Shown: positions 41,147-49,456 of the stretch, piece after piece
How positions within the stretch are numbered: the stretch's first letter is position 1
Layout: every line of letters starts with the position of its first letter
Origin: Christensenellaceae bacterium
GTDB taxonomy: Bacteria > Bacillota > Clostridia > Christensenellales > CAG-138
Direction of reading: 5' to 3'
Length of the DNA stretch: 64,000 nucleotides
NCBI GenBank assembly: GCA_031261085.1
Contig: JAISKB010000025.1
Span: 1 to 64,000, forward strand
Position numbers and translations under genes: made by a program
Notes under the pieces: model-generated
The model's database searches: none
What the model saw: only the letters and a program-made list of their open reading frames with translations
What the model was told of the DNA's origin: nothing

Positions 41147-42526
41147 ATGCTGCACAACATTCCCAACAAAACATATTTGACTGAAGCGCAATTGCCGGAC
41201 TATTGGTATAACCTGCGCGCGGATATGCCGCCGCATGCGCCCTTCCTCAACCCGGGCACCGGCGCGCTGCTCACGCCCGAAGAAGCCATGGCGGTTTTTT
41301 GCGAGGAGTCGGTACGGCAGGAGTTTAACAATACCGACCGGTATATTTCGATACCCGGCGCGGTGATGGATTATTACCGCATGTATCGGCCCTCCCCCCT
41401 GCAGCGCGCCTATGCGCTGGAGAAGGCGCTCGATACGCCCGCCCGCATCTATTACAAGTTTGAGGGCAACAACACCTCCGGCAGCCACAAGCTCAACAGC
41501 GCGGTGCCGCAGGCGTATTTCGCCAAGCAGCAAGGGCTAACCACCTTAACCACAGAGACCGGCGCGGGCCAGTGGGGCACAGCGCTCTCCATGGCCGCCG
41601 CGTATTTTGGGCTGAAGCTGCGCGTGTATATGGTGAAGGTGAGCGCCGAGCAAAAGCCGTACCGCCGGGAGATCATCCGCACGTTTGGCGCACAGGTGAT
41701 AGCCAGCCCCAGCGACACCACCGCGATAGGCCGCAAGCTTTTGGGCGAGGACCCCAACAGCGGCGGCAGCTTGGGCTGCGCCATATCCGAGGCGGTGGAG
41801 GACGCCGTCACCTCCGAAAACACCCGCTATGTGCTGGGCAGCGTGCTGGATCATGTGCTGCTGCATCAGGCCATCATAGGCAGCGAGGCCAAGCGGGCCA
41901 TGGAACTGCTGGAGGAAACGCCGGATATCGTGATAGGCTGCGCCGGCGGCGGCAGCAACCTGGGCGGCATCATTTCGGAATATATGGCCGACAAGCTGCA
42001 GGGCAAGCCCGCGCCTTACTTCATCGCGGTAGAGCCCGCTTCCTGCCCCTCCCTCACGCGCGGCACCTACGCCTACGATTTTTGCGATACCGGCCGCGTG
42101 ACCCCGCTCGCCAAGATGTATACCTTGGGCAGCGGCTTCCGCCCCTCTCCCATCCACGCGGGCGGGCTGCGCTACCATGGCATGTCCCCCGTGCTCAGCA
42201 AGCTCTATCACGACGGGCAGCTGGATGAAGCGCGTTCCTATAGGCAGACCGATGTATTTAAGGCCGCCAAGCTGTTTGCCAATGCCGAGGGCACGCTCCC
42301 CGCGCCGGAATCCTCCCACGCCATCGCCGCCGCCATCGAGGAGGCCGTTAAATGCCGCGAAAGCGGGCAGAGCAAGGTGATTTTATTCAACCTCACGGGC
42401 ACAGGCTATTTCGATATGCTGGCGTATCAGCAGTTTAACGATGGCACCCTGGTGGATTATGTGCCCACCGATGAAGACATTGCCGCCGGTGTGGCAGGGC
42501 TAAAGGATATCCCGGGAAATAAATAA
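41147..42526 (+). CDS. trpB: Tryptophan synthase beta-like protein, TrpB2 type
   Basis: This PLP enzyme joins indole and serine to make tryptophan. It has 459 residues; standard TrpB1 is about 400. It starts 'MLHNIPNKTYLTEAQLPDYWYNLRADMP', as in TrpB2. The PLP lysine is K115 in 'EGNNTSGSHKLNSA'. 'TETGAGQWGTALS' and 'GCAGGGSNLGG' are the other PLP-site signatures. TrpB2 enzymes often work without a TrpA partner and may salvage indole. No other trp gene is in the window. RBS AGGAGG precedes ATG 41147. Confidence 0.93.
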   Translation: MLHNIPNKTYLTEAQLPDYWYNLRADMPPHAPFLNPGTGALLTPEEAMAVFCEESVRQEFNNTDRYISIPGAVMDYYRMYRPSPLQRAYALEKALDTPARIYYKFEGNNTSGSHKLNSAVPQAYFAKQQGLTTLTTETGAGQWGTALSMAAAYFGLKLRVYMVKVSAEQKPYRREIIRTFGAQVIASPSDTTAIGRKLLGEDPNSGGSLGCAISEAVEDAVTSENTRYVLGSVLDHVLLHQAIIGSEAKRAMELLEETPDIVIGCAGGGSNLGGIISEYMADKLQGKPAPYFIAVEPASCPSLTRGTYAYDFCDTGRVTPLAKMYTLGSGFRPSPIHAGGLRYHGMSPVLSKLYHDGQLDEARSYRQTDVFKAAKLFANAEGTLPAPESSHAIAAAIEEAVKCRESGQSKVILFNLTGTGYFDMLAYQQFNDGTLVDYVPTDEDIAAGVAGLKDIPGNK

Positions 42527-42541
42527 ACCCCTGCGGGAACC

Positions 42542-42570
42542 ATCCCCCTTCATTATTTGGAGGGGGATTT
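42542..42570 (+). terminator. Terminator of trpB
   Basis: CCCCCT (42544-42549) pairs with AGGGGG (42561-42566), followed by ATTTTG. Confidence 0.8.
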
Positions 42571-42592
42571 TGCGTCTTTCGCCGCGGCAAAA

Positions 42593-42616
42593 GGCCCCCT
42601 AAAAAGGGGGCCAAAG
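42593..42616 (-). terminator. Terminator of the NlpC/P60 gene
   Basis: On the minus strand GGCCCCC-TTTTT-AGGGGGCC is followed by TTTTG. It faces the trpB terminator. Confidence 0.75.
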
Positions 42617-42632
42617 TATGCGCCTGATTTTA

Positions 42633-44342
42633 TTAGAATACCCGCCAGGCCACTATGAAGTTGCGCTGGCTCCAATCGCCCAGGCAGCTGCGGTGCACGA
42701 CCTGACGCGAGCTGGAGGAGGCGTCTATCATGGTGCCGTCGCCCATTGCGATGCCCACATGCCCCTTGAACACGATGATGTCGCCCTTGTGCAGGCTGGA
42801 TAGCGAGCTTACCTTTTGGTAATTGCTCGCGCTGCGCCAGCCCGAGCTGGTAAGGTAGTTTTGGCTTACGCCGGCCTGCCGCAGGCACCAGTATACAAAG
42901 CCGGAGCAATCGAACGTGCTGGGCCCCTTGCCGCCGCGCACATACCGGCTGCCCAGCTTGCTTTTGGCTGCCGCGATGAACGCATCCAGGCTGCCGCTGC
43001 CCGAGGAGCTGCTCGAGCCGCCGGAGCTGCCGCTTGAACCGCCGGAGCTGCCGCTCGAGCCGGAATCCGTGCCGGTGCTGGGCGTATACTCGGCGGGCGC
43101 GGCCTTGGCGCCGCTGGAAAACAGCGTTTGCATGGTGTGGCGGCCGGCCTTGCCATCGGCGCTGAGCTTGTTCTGTTTTTGGAACGCCTGCACGGCATCC
43201 TCGGTGGCGGAGCCATAGTACCCTGTGGCCTTGCCGGAAAGGTACCCCAGCGATTTGAGCTTTTGCTGCACCTTGGTGATGGTGTCGCCCTTCATGCCCA
43301 GCGTAAGCGCGTTGGCCTGCGCATCGGCGCTCATGAGCAGCTTGCGGGTTTGCGGGCCGATGTGGCCATCCATAATCATGCCGTTGATCTGCTGGAACAG
43401 CTTGGTGGCGTTTACGGTATCCCGGCCAAAGGTACCGTCCGGGTCGGTGGTTAAATACCCCAGCTTAAACAGCCGCTGCTGGTATTTGAGCACATCGTCG
43501 CTCTTTTCGCCATAGGAGATGGATTTGGGTATCGCATCCTCGCTGTAGAGCATTTCACGGGTATATTCGCCCACCTTGCCATCGGCCGAAAGGTGGTTGC
43601 GCGTTTGGAAGGTTTTTACCGCGGCCTCGGTTTCCTCGCCGAAATAGCCGGTGGTTTTGCCCAAATAATCCAGCTCCACCAAGCGTTTTTGCAGCTCGGT
43701 CACGTCGGTGCCGCTTATGCCGAGGCTCACCATGTATTTTTTTGCGTCGGAGCTCATCAACGCGTCGTAGGTGGTTTGCTCCATGCGCCCGTCGATAGGC
43801 AGACCGTTGCTGCGCTGGAACAGCTCCACCGCTTCGGTGGTGGCGGGGCCGTATTTTTGCGTGGGCTCATCGTTATCCATATAGCCCAAATCCATAAGCC
43901 GCTGCTGTATTTGCGCCACCTCGGGCCCCTCGTAGCCCTTGAGGAACAGCATGGGCGTGGGGGTAGGCGCGGGGAGGGGCGTGGGCAGCGCCTGCAGGCT
44001 CTCCAGGTCGGATTCTAAACTGACCACGGTGCGCGCGCCGCTGCCGGGCGCCTGGGCGGCATAGGACGCGGCATTGGCGCCGGCGTTGCCACCCTGCGCC
44101 AGCGCCACAATGCCCCATATGCACAGCCCCGCGCACAGCAGGGAGATGCAGCAGGTGGCGATGGTGCGCCTGTTGCCCCGGCGCAGCTTTAGCAGCGTAT
44201 CCCGCAGCCAAAACGATAGGCCGCCGCGCCGCCGAAACCGGCGTACCTCGCTGGCGATATGGCGGCAGGAGGTGCTGCATATCTCTTTAAGGGCGGCAAA
44301 GCCGCCTTTCTTTTTTGTGCGATACCTGTTTGTGTGATACAT
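42633..44342 (-). CDS. NlpC/P60 peptidoglycan hydrolase with four PG-binding repeats
   Basis: This cell-wall endopeptidase has 569 residues. Its basic cytoplasmic N-terminus is followed by a membrane helix (about 60-82). Four PG_binding_1 repeats follow (about 135-197, 207-268, 277-338, 348-409; each with L..LGY...G.G..T..A...FQ..N). A Ser/Gly linker (428-450) leads to an NlpC/P60 domain with catalytic C479 in DCSG and the His in GHVGIAMGDG. It should cut stem peptides in peptidoglycan. The membrane anchor and the long linker suggest it works at the inner wall. TATAAT (minus strand 44394-44399) is a possible -10. Confidence 0.9.
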   Translation of the reverse strand: MYHTNRYRTKKKGGFAALKEICSTSCRHIASEVRRFRRRGGLSFWLRDTLLKLRRGNRRTIATCCISLLCAGLCIWGIVALAQGGNAGANAASYAAQAPGSGARTVVSLESDLESLQALPTPLPAPTPTPMLFLKGYEGPEVAQIQQRLMDLGYMDNDEPTQKYGPATTEAVELFQRSNGLPIDGRMEQTTYDALMSSDAKKYMVSLGISGTDVTELQKRLVELDYLGKTTGYFGEETEAAVKTFQTRNHLSADGKVGEYTREMLYSEDAIPKSISYGEKSDDVLKYQQRLFKLGYLTTDPDGTFGRDTVNATKLFQQINGMIMDGHIGPQTRKLLMSADAQANALTLGMKGDTITKVQQKLKSLGYLSGKATGYYGSATEDAVQAFQKQNKLSADGKAGRHTMQTLFSSGAKAAPAEYTPSTGTDSGSSGSSGGSSGSSGGSSSSSGSGSLDAFIAAAKSKLGSRYVRGGKGPSTFDCSGFVYWCLRQAGVSQNYLTSSGWRSASNYQKVSSLSSLHKGDIIVFKGHVGIAMGDGTMIDASSSSRQVVHRSCLGDWSQRNFIVAWRVF

Positions 44343-44484
44343 GGCCGACCCTTCATTGCTTTATGGCGAGGTTCGTTCGTTTATATTATGGAGATTATAA
44401 CATAGTTTTTCAAGTAAAAAAATGAAACAAAGCGTTAACACCTTTTTTGCGTGTTTCCCGCTGTTCAAATGGCGGCATTGCGGG

Positions 44485-44490
44485 TATAAT
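44485..44490 (+). promoter_or_regulatory. Likely -10 of the uridine kinase gene
   Basis: A perfect TATAAT ends 41 bases before ATG 44532. The -35 candidate TGTTCA (44462-44467, spacer 17) is weak. RBS CCGGAGG lies at 44519-44525. Confidence 0.45.
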
Positions 44491-44531
44491 TAAGAAATAA
44501 ATGGATTTTGCCAAAAGGGCCGGAGGTTTGC

Positions 44532-45182
44532 ATGATCGTGATCGGCATATGCGGGGCGAGCGGCAGCGGCAAAAGCACGCTGGCGCGCGAAATACGGGCT
44601 TCCCTTTCGTGTGACGCCCGCATCATTGGTATGGATTGCTACTATAACGATTATTCGCACCTCCCCTTTGAGGAACGCACGCACATCAATTACGACGAGC
44701 CGGATGTATTTGACTTTGACGAGCTGTATGCCGATTTGGAAACGCTGGAGCGCGGCGAGCCCATCAACCAAAATGGATATGACTATGCCAACCATGTGCG
44801 CGCCGATACCGATGAGCGCATATACCCGCCGGATGTGCTGATACTGGAGGGCATACACATGTTCCGCGATAAGCGCATCACCGAAAAGATGGTGCTTAAG
44901 GTGTATATGCATGTGGATATAGACATTTGCCTGCTGCGGCGCACCAAGCGGGATATTCGCCAGCGCGGGCGCAGCATCGAAAGCATATACGAGCAATACC
45001 TGGCCACGGTGAAGCCCATGTATGAAGAATATGTGAGCAAATACATAAAGGACGCCGATTTTGCCATTATGCGCGGCGGCAAAAACCGCATGGCCATAGA
45101 CGCCATATGCGCCTACCTTTCGGCGCGGCTGCTGGCCGAAAAATTTGAGCGTGAGGATGCCGCGCTTAGGATAGAGGAATAA
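44532..45182 (+). CDS. udk: Uridine kinase
   Basis: This P-loop nucleoside kinase phosphorylates uridine and cytidine for pyrimidine salvage. It has 216 residues. Walker A is 'GASGSGKST' (8-16); 'MDCYYNDYSHLPFEERTHINYDEPDVFDFD' is the conserved uridine-kinase segment; and the lid region is 'RRTKRDIRQRGRSIES'. Half of its 22 Ile codons are ATA. It lies eight bases before the permease gene and is likely cotranscribed with it. Confidence 0.9.
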   Translation: MIVIGICGASGSGKSTLAREIRASLSCDARIIGMDCYYNDYSHLPFEERTHINYDEPDVFDFDELYADLETLERGEPINQNGYDYANHVRADTDERIYPPDVLILEGIHMFRDKRITEKMVLKVYMHVDIDICLLRRTKRDIRQRGRSIESIYEQYLATVKPMYEEYVSKYIKDADFAIMRGGKNRMAIDAICAYLSARLLAEKFEREDAALRIEE

Positions 45183-45190
45183 CCCCGCCT

Positions 45191-46303
45191 ATGGAAAGCC
45201 CCTTTAAAAACGCCAAAAAAACCATACTGATACTATTTGCGGGCATCGCCTTTTATGAGGTGTGCGAGCACCTGCCCGCGATGCGCGCCTGGCTCCACAG
45301 CGTTTTAAGCGTGCTTTCCCCCATATTTATGGGCGTGGGCATCGCGTTTATCGTCAACATGCCCATGCGCTTTTTGGAGACCCGCCTGCTGGTTAAGTGG
45401 CGCCCCTGCGCGTGGAAGCGCGGCGTGTGCCAGGTGCTGGCGCTGCTGTTTGTGCTGGCGATTATAAGCGTGATGCTGCTGCTAATCGTGCCCCGCGTGG
45501 TGGAGAGCGGCGTGGTCATATTCGAAAACTTCGACAGCTACATGAACTCGCTCAACGACTGGGCCAACGATACCTGGCTGCGCCTGAACCTGCGCGAGGA
45601 CGTGACCCAAATGATTGTAGAGGGCTTTAAGCGCACCTTTGGCCAGCTGGACGACATCGTGGCCGACTTTACCTCGGCGGCGCTAAAGGGCGCGGTGAGC
45701 GCCATGGGCACCATAGTAAACGGCGCCGTAGCCGTGATTATGAGCATGTATGTGCTATATAATAAAGAAAAGTTTATCATGCAGGCGCGCAAGCTGGTGC
45801 GGGCCATATTTAAGGAGCATACCGCCGAGCGCGTGCTGGAGATTTGCAGCCGCACCAACGTGGCGCTAAACAGCTACTTTTATGGCATGATTATGGATTG
45901 CTTTGCGCTGGGCGCCATGTGCTTTATCGCCATGTCGATATTCCGCTTCCCCTACGCGCTGCTCATAAGCGTGCTGATAGGCTTTACGCAAATCATACCG
46001 CTGGTTGGCCCCTGGGCGGGCGGCGCGGTGGGCACGCTGCTGATTTTGCTGGTGAACCCGCCCCTTTCACCGTGGTTTATACTGCTGCTGCTCACGGTGC
46101 AGCAAATAGACAACAACCTGATTTACCCGCGCGTGGTGGGCAACGCGGTGGGCATAAGCGGCATATGGGTGCTTATAGCCATACTGGTGGGCGGCAAGCT
46201 GTGGGGGCTGGGCGGCATTGTGCTGGCCGTGCCCGTTACCGCGGTGCTGTATACGATGGTGAGCGAGTGGGTGAACAAGCGGCTGGAGGAAAAGCGGCGG
46301 TAG
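45191..46303 (+). CDS. AI-2E family permease
   Basis: This polytopic membrane protein of 370 residues has about eight helices. The family features are 'GVGIAFIVNMPMRFLE' near the N-terminus, a long amphipathic soluble segment (about 110-215) and the C-terminal 'QIIPLVGPWAGGAVGTLLILL' and 'NNLIYPRVVGNAVGISGIWVLIAILVGGKLWG'. Family members export AI-2 or act as ion antiporters (TqsA, PerM, YtvI). The substrate is unknown here. Confidence 0.85.
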   Translation: MESPFKNAKKTILILFAGIAFYEVCEHLPAMRAWLHSVLSVLSPIFMGVGIAFIVNMPMRFLETRLLVKWRPCAWKRGVCQVLALLFVLAIISVMLLLIVPRVVESGVVIFENFDSYMNSLNDWANDTWLRLNLREDVTQMIVEGFKRTFGQLDDIVADFTSAALKGAVSAMGTIVNGAVAVIMSMYVLYNKEKFIMQARKLVRAIFKEHTAERVLEICSRTNVALNSYFYGMIMDCFALGAMCFIAMSIFRFPYALLISVLIGFTQIIPLVGPWAGGAVGTLLILLVNPPLSPWFILLLLTVQQIDNNLIYPRVVGNAVGISGIWVLIAILVGGKLWGLGGIVLAVPVTAVLYTMVSEWVNKRLEEKRR

Positions 46304-46556
46304 CGCTTGCGGCCCGTTTGGCGGGGTTTCAACCAGTATTTAGTCACAAAAGCAAGTTTTATCCATTGTTAATTTTATTTGAAAATTTTGCTCAATATTT
46401 ACCTTTATTGCGATATGTGGCGATTATATTACTAAATTATTAAAAATAATGTTTGACTTTATTACGAAAATGAAATAATATAAGCATGTGCAAAGCAGCT
46501 GTGCGCAGGCGCAGCCCAATTTGGGCAAATATTTAAAATTTGAAAGGGAAACAACA
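46304..46556 (+). other. AT-rich upstream region of the surface protein
   Basis: This is very AT-rich against the GC-rich neighbours. Two short AT repeats and a promoter (46453-46481) are visible. After the likely start near 46488 there is a 69-base untranslated leader with a GCGCAGGCGC-type palindrome and RBS AAAGGGA. Confidence 0.5.
46453..46481 (+). promoter_or_regulatory. Strong sigma-A promoter of the surface protein gene
   Basis: TTGACT (46453-46458) and TAATAT (46476-46481) are 17 bases apart, with an AT-rich UP-like region just upstream. Confidence 0.65.
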
Positions 46557-47609
46557 ATGAAAAAACTATTTGCAATCGCCCTGGCGATCGTCATGGTTCT
46601 GAGCATTGCCTCCGTCGCTTCCGCGTTCCTGTGGGATGACGAAGTCAAGACCGATGCTGACAAGTTCGGCTTCAAGGTCGAAGTTATCAAGTATGCCCGC
46701 CTGACCGGCGCCAGCGGCTCCTCGTCTGCCGTTGCGGATCCTAACGCCAACGCTGTGAACGGCGCTGATGTATACTTCGCCATCAAGCTGACCGCCACCG
46801 GTTCTGCTTCTGATGTTGAGCAAGTAGCCGAACTGAAAATAAAGACCGAAGGCATCGACACGCAGGGCTTAGGGCCGAATTTCACGATTCCTCTGTATGA
46901 TTCGGTCGCCGGCAATGAGATTCCCAAAGGCACATACTTCTTTGTGCTTGGCTCGAACATCGCTGGGTGGAGCAACGCTGACTATACCGATCCTTCGGGC
47001 GGCAACGACACGAGCCTGGTTTCTTTAACCGCCTTGAATAATGGCTCGTACTTCTTCATCGACAACCGCACCCCGGTGTTCTCCCTGCGCTGCCTCGATA
47101 CCGACACCGCGAAGATTTCCGCGGAAGTCGTTGCTGAGCGCCCCCTGAACGCTATTTTCGAAGTAACCGCTAAGGGCGAAACCTACAATGTAAATGCTTC
47201 CGTCGCTGGTCAGGTTGACATCTATGATGATGCTTCGGCTCCCGTGCTCTTGGCTTCCTTCACCCGTAGCACGACCACCGGCAAGGTAAGCCTCCCGGTA
47301 GTTGTAAATCCTGGTACTGATGCACAGAAGATCGTTAAGCTGTATGCTTGGCTGAATGAGGGCAGTGCGTCCACCTTCGAAGCGAATATCGCTGCCGGCA
47401 AGGTATTCCTGAGCGATGATAACATCATCAAGGCCTTTGGCTGGAAGTATTCCACCAAGCAGTCCATCACCTGGGCCGCTAACGCCAACCCCATCATCAC
47501 TGGGCCTTCCATCCCCAAGACTGGTGAGAGCGCCAGCGTAATCGGCTTCGCCATGATCATGGTCGCCGTTATCGCCGCCGCCGTTGCCGTTCGCAAGGTC
47601 AACGCGTAA
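46557..47609 (+). CDS. Abundant secreted surface protein with C-terminal IPKTG sorting signal
   Basis: This 350-residue protein has a signal peptide (1-23, cleavage after ASA), a beta-rich Ser/Thr-rich extracellular part and a C-terminal IPKTGES motif followed by a membrane helix and the basic tail RKVNA. That layout is an LPXTG-like cell-wall sorting signal. Codon use is clearly biased to one codon per residue (ATC for Ile, GCT/GCC for Ala), unlike neighbours, as expected for a very highly expressed gene. I do not recognise the extracellular domain. Sortases at 29599 and 30790 could be processing enzymes, but class B enzymes usually prefer NPxTN motifs. Confidence 0.75.
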   Translation: MKKLFAIALAIVMVLSIASVASAFLWDDEVKTDADKFGFKVEVIKYARLTGASGSSSAVADPNANAVNGADVYFAIKLTATGSASDVEQVAELKIKTEGIDTQGLGPNFTIPLYDSVAGNEIPKGTYFFVLGSNIAGWSNADYTDPSGGNDTSLVSLTALNNGSYFFIDNRTPVFSLRCLDTDTAKISAEVVAERPLNAIFEVTAKGETYNVNASVAGQVDIYDDASAPVLLASFTRSTTTGKVSLPVVVNPGTDAQKIVKLYAWLNEGSASTFEANIAAGKVFLSDDNIIKAFGWKYSTKQSITWAANANPIITGPSIPKTGESASVIGFAMIMVAVIAAAVAVRKVNA

Positions 47610-47620
47610 CATTACCAACA

Positions 47621-47654
47621 TTCGGGGGAACGGGCTTCGGCTCGCTTCCCCGAA
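47621..47654 (+). terminator. Hairpin after the surface protein gene
   Basis: TTCGGGGGAAGC-type arms pair over about ten bases (TTCGGGG...CCCCGAA) with a TTCG loop. No T-run follows, but a second hairpin GCCCGGG/CCGGGC lies at 47660-47676. Together they may protect the 3' end of an abundant mRNA. Confidence 0.5.
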
Positions 47655-47783
47655 CTTATGCCCGGGTAACCGGGCAAACACACCATAAGCTTAACTTGCA
47701 ATTGCCTTGCACGGCCTTTGCACACCCACTAGTGCCCGCCAGCGCGCGGCACAGGGCAGCTTTGCAAGTGCGGCCTTCATAGC

Positions 47784-47814
47784 AAAAACCCTCTGTTTGT
47801 AGCAGGGGGTTTTT
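47784..47814. terminator. Intrinsic terminator
   Basis: AAAACCC-TCTG and CAG-GGGGTTTTT form a hairpin with T-run on the right and A-run on the left, so it is potentially bidirectional. Confidence 0.75.
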
Positions 47815-48014
47815 GGTTGGGGGGGGAGGGAGGACATTATCTCGATGACAGCATGCTTTGAAACATCTCCTTTGAAAAGGCGCGGCATTCTTTTCAATTT
47901 TTAAAATGTAAATAATATTTCCCCGGATGGGAACAATATATTTTAGCGGATGAATTCATTGTTATTTAGCGGATTGTATGATATGCTTTCAGAGTGTAAA
48001 GGAGTGAACGCATT

Positions 48015-49265
48015 TTGGAATATCACAAAAGGTTTACCGATAAAGGGCTTGCCGAGCGCCTGAAAAGCTCTGGCGCGGTGCTCATTGAAGGAACCAAAGG
48101 CTGCGGAAAAACGGAAACCGCAAAGCAGATGGCGGCCAGCGTTGTGAGGTTTGACGCAGACGAGCAGGTGCGCATTAAAATGGAAATTGATCCGGGGAGC
48201 GTGCTGTCCGGCGCTGTGCCGCGCTTGCTTGACGAATGGCAGGAGTATCCTCAGATTTGGAATTATGTTCGGCGTGAGGTGGACGAACGCAAACAAAAGG
48301 GCCAGTATATTCTCACTGGTTCGGCAACGCCGGATGACAAGGTGCGGCGGCATTCCGGCGCGGGACGATTCTCGGTTATCAGGATGCGCCCCATGTCTTT
48401 TTATGAAAAGGGATGGTCAACAGGTGAGGTTAGCCTTACGGATCTGATGAAAGGTGAGACGCCATCTTCAGAATCCGTGAGTTTCGATATAGGCGAGCTC
48501 GCGGAAAAGATCACGCTCGGCGGCTGGCCTGGCCTGATTGGTGAAAGCGCGGCGGCTGGCCTGCGCTTTGTAAGCGATTATATTTCCCTGATTGCCGAAG
48601 TGGATTTGAGCCGGGTTTCGCAAAAGCGCCGCGATCCATATAAAGTAATGCGTCTGCTTCAATCGCTTGCGCGGAACATTTCTACAGAGGCGACCATCAC
48701 CGCGCTCTCGAAGGATACTGGGGGAAGTGATGGCGATATGGATGATGAAACAGTTGCTGAATATTTGTCTGCGCTTGAACGACTGTTGGCAGTTGATAAT
48801 TTGCCCGCGTGGAATACCCACATCCGTTCATCGGATACGCTGCGCAAATCCCCCAAACGGCATTTCGCAGACCCCTCGCTGGCGATAGGGGCGCTGGGTT
48901 TATCCATAGACAAGCTGACAGCGGATTTGAACTATTTCGGCCTGCTGTTTGAATCGCTTGTCATACGGGATTTGAGAATTTACGCGGATGCAAACGGCGG
49001 GAAAGTATTTCATTACCGCGATTCCCGCGGCTTGGAGATTGACTCCATTGTTGAGTATGCAGATGGGACATGGGGCGCTTTTGAAATCAAGCTCGGAATT
49101 GGCGCCGCTGATGCCGCCGCTGAGAACCTTCTGAAATTTGCCGATAAAATCGACACTGAGAAAACAAAGGCGCCATCCACGCTGACTGTGATAACTGGCA
49201 ATGGGTTTGCGTACCGCAGACCGGATGGAGTTAATGTTGTGCCATTACCGACATTGACTGTTTAG
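48015..49265 (+). CDS. AAA ATPase with DUF4143 domain
   Basis: This 416-residue protein begins with a P-loop ATPase domain (AAA_14): Walker A 'LIEGTKGCGKTETA' and a Walker B-like 'RLLDEWQ'. It ends in a DUF4143 domain ('HFADPSLAIGALGLS', 'FGLLFESLVIRDLRIYADANGGKVFHYRD', 'EIDSIVEYADGTWGAFEIKLG'), whose 'E..D' and 'E.K' pattern recalls a PD-(D/E)XK nuclease fold. The role of such proteins is not established. The start is TTG 48015, preceded by AAGGAG. Ile codons are mainly ATT, unlike its neighbours, and the region is less GC-rich, suggesting recent transfer. Confidence 0.85.
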   Translation: MEYHKRFTDKGLAERLKSSGAVLIEGTKGCGKTETAKQMAASVVRFDADEQVRIKMEIDPGSVLSGAVPRLLDEWQEYPQIWNYVRREVDERKQKGQYILTGSATPDDKVRRHSGAGRFSVIRMRPMSFYEKGWSTGEVSLTDLMKGETPSSESVSFDIGELAEKITLGGWPGLIGESAAAGLRFVSDYISLIAEVDLSRVSQKRRDPYKVMRLLQSLARNISTEATITALSKDTGGSDGDMDDETVAEYLSALERLLAVDNLPAWNTHIRSSDTLRKSPKRHFADPSLAIGALGLSIDKLTADLNYFGLLFESLVIRDLRIYADANGGKVFHYRDSRGLEIDSIVEYADGTWGAFEIKLGIGAADAAAENLLKFADKIDTEKTKAPSTLTVITGNGFAYRRPDGVNVVPLPTLTV

Positions 49266-49456
49266 TGTTATCCTTCGGAATTGCGCCTGAGAAGCGGATT
49301 TGCGGATGCTCCGCAAAAAGCGCTCCCCCAAAAAAACCACCGCCGGGGGAGGAAATTGGAAGGATAAGGGGGGTCTGGGGGCTTGCCCCCAGCTGCGGCG
49401 CAGCCGCAATAAAAATCCCCCTCCCGGGGGGAGGGGGTTAGGGGGTGGGGTAAGCC
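49266..49456. repeat. Intergenic GC-rich palindromic repeat (copy 4)
   Basis: This lies between the convergent genes ending at 49265 and 49457. It has CGCTCCCCC..CCGCCGGGGGAGG, a hairpin CTGGGGGCTTGCCCCCAG (49375-49392), GCTGCGGCGCAGCC, and CCCCTCCCGGGGGGAGGGGG plus TTAGGGGGTGGGG (49417-49450). The composition and order match the other copies. Confidence 0.7.

Larger units (their letters stand above)
47610..48014. other. Intergenic region with stacked hairpins
   Basis: This is 405 bases without a supported gene. It holds the hairpins at 47621-47654 and 47660-47676, a terminator at 47784-47814, and near 47960-48005 a promoter-like AT stretch with RBS AAAGGAG before TTG 48015. The sequence from about 47870 on is more AT-rich, possibly the start of a transferred segment. 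Confidence 0.5.
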
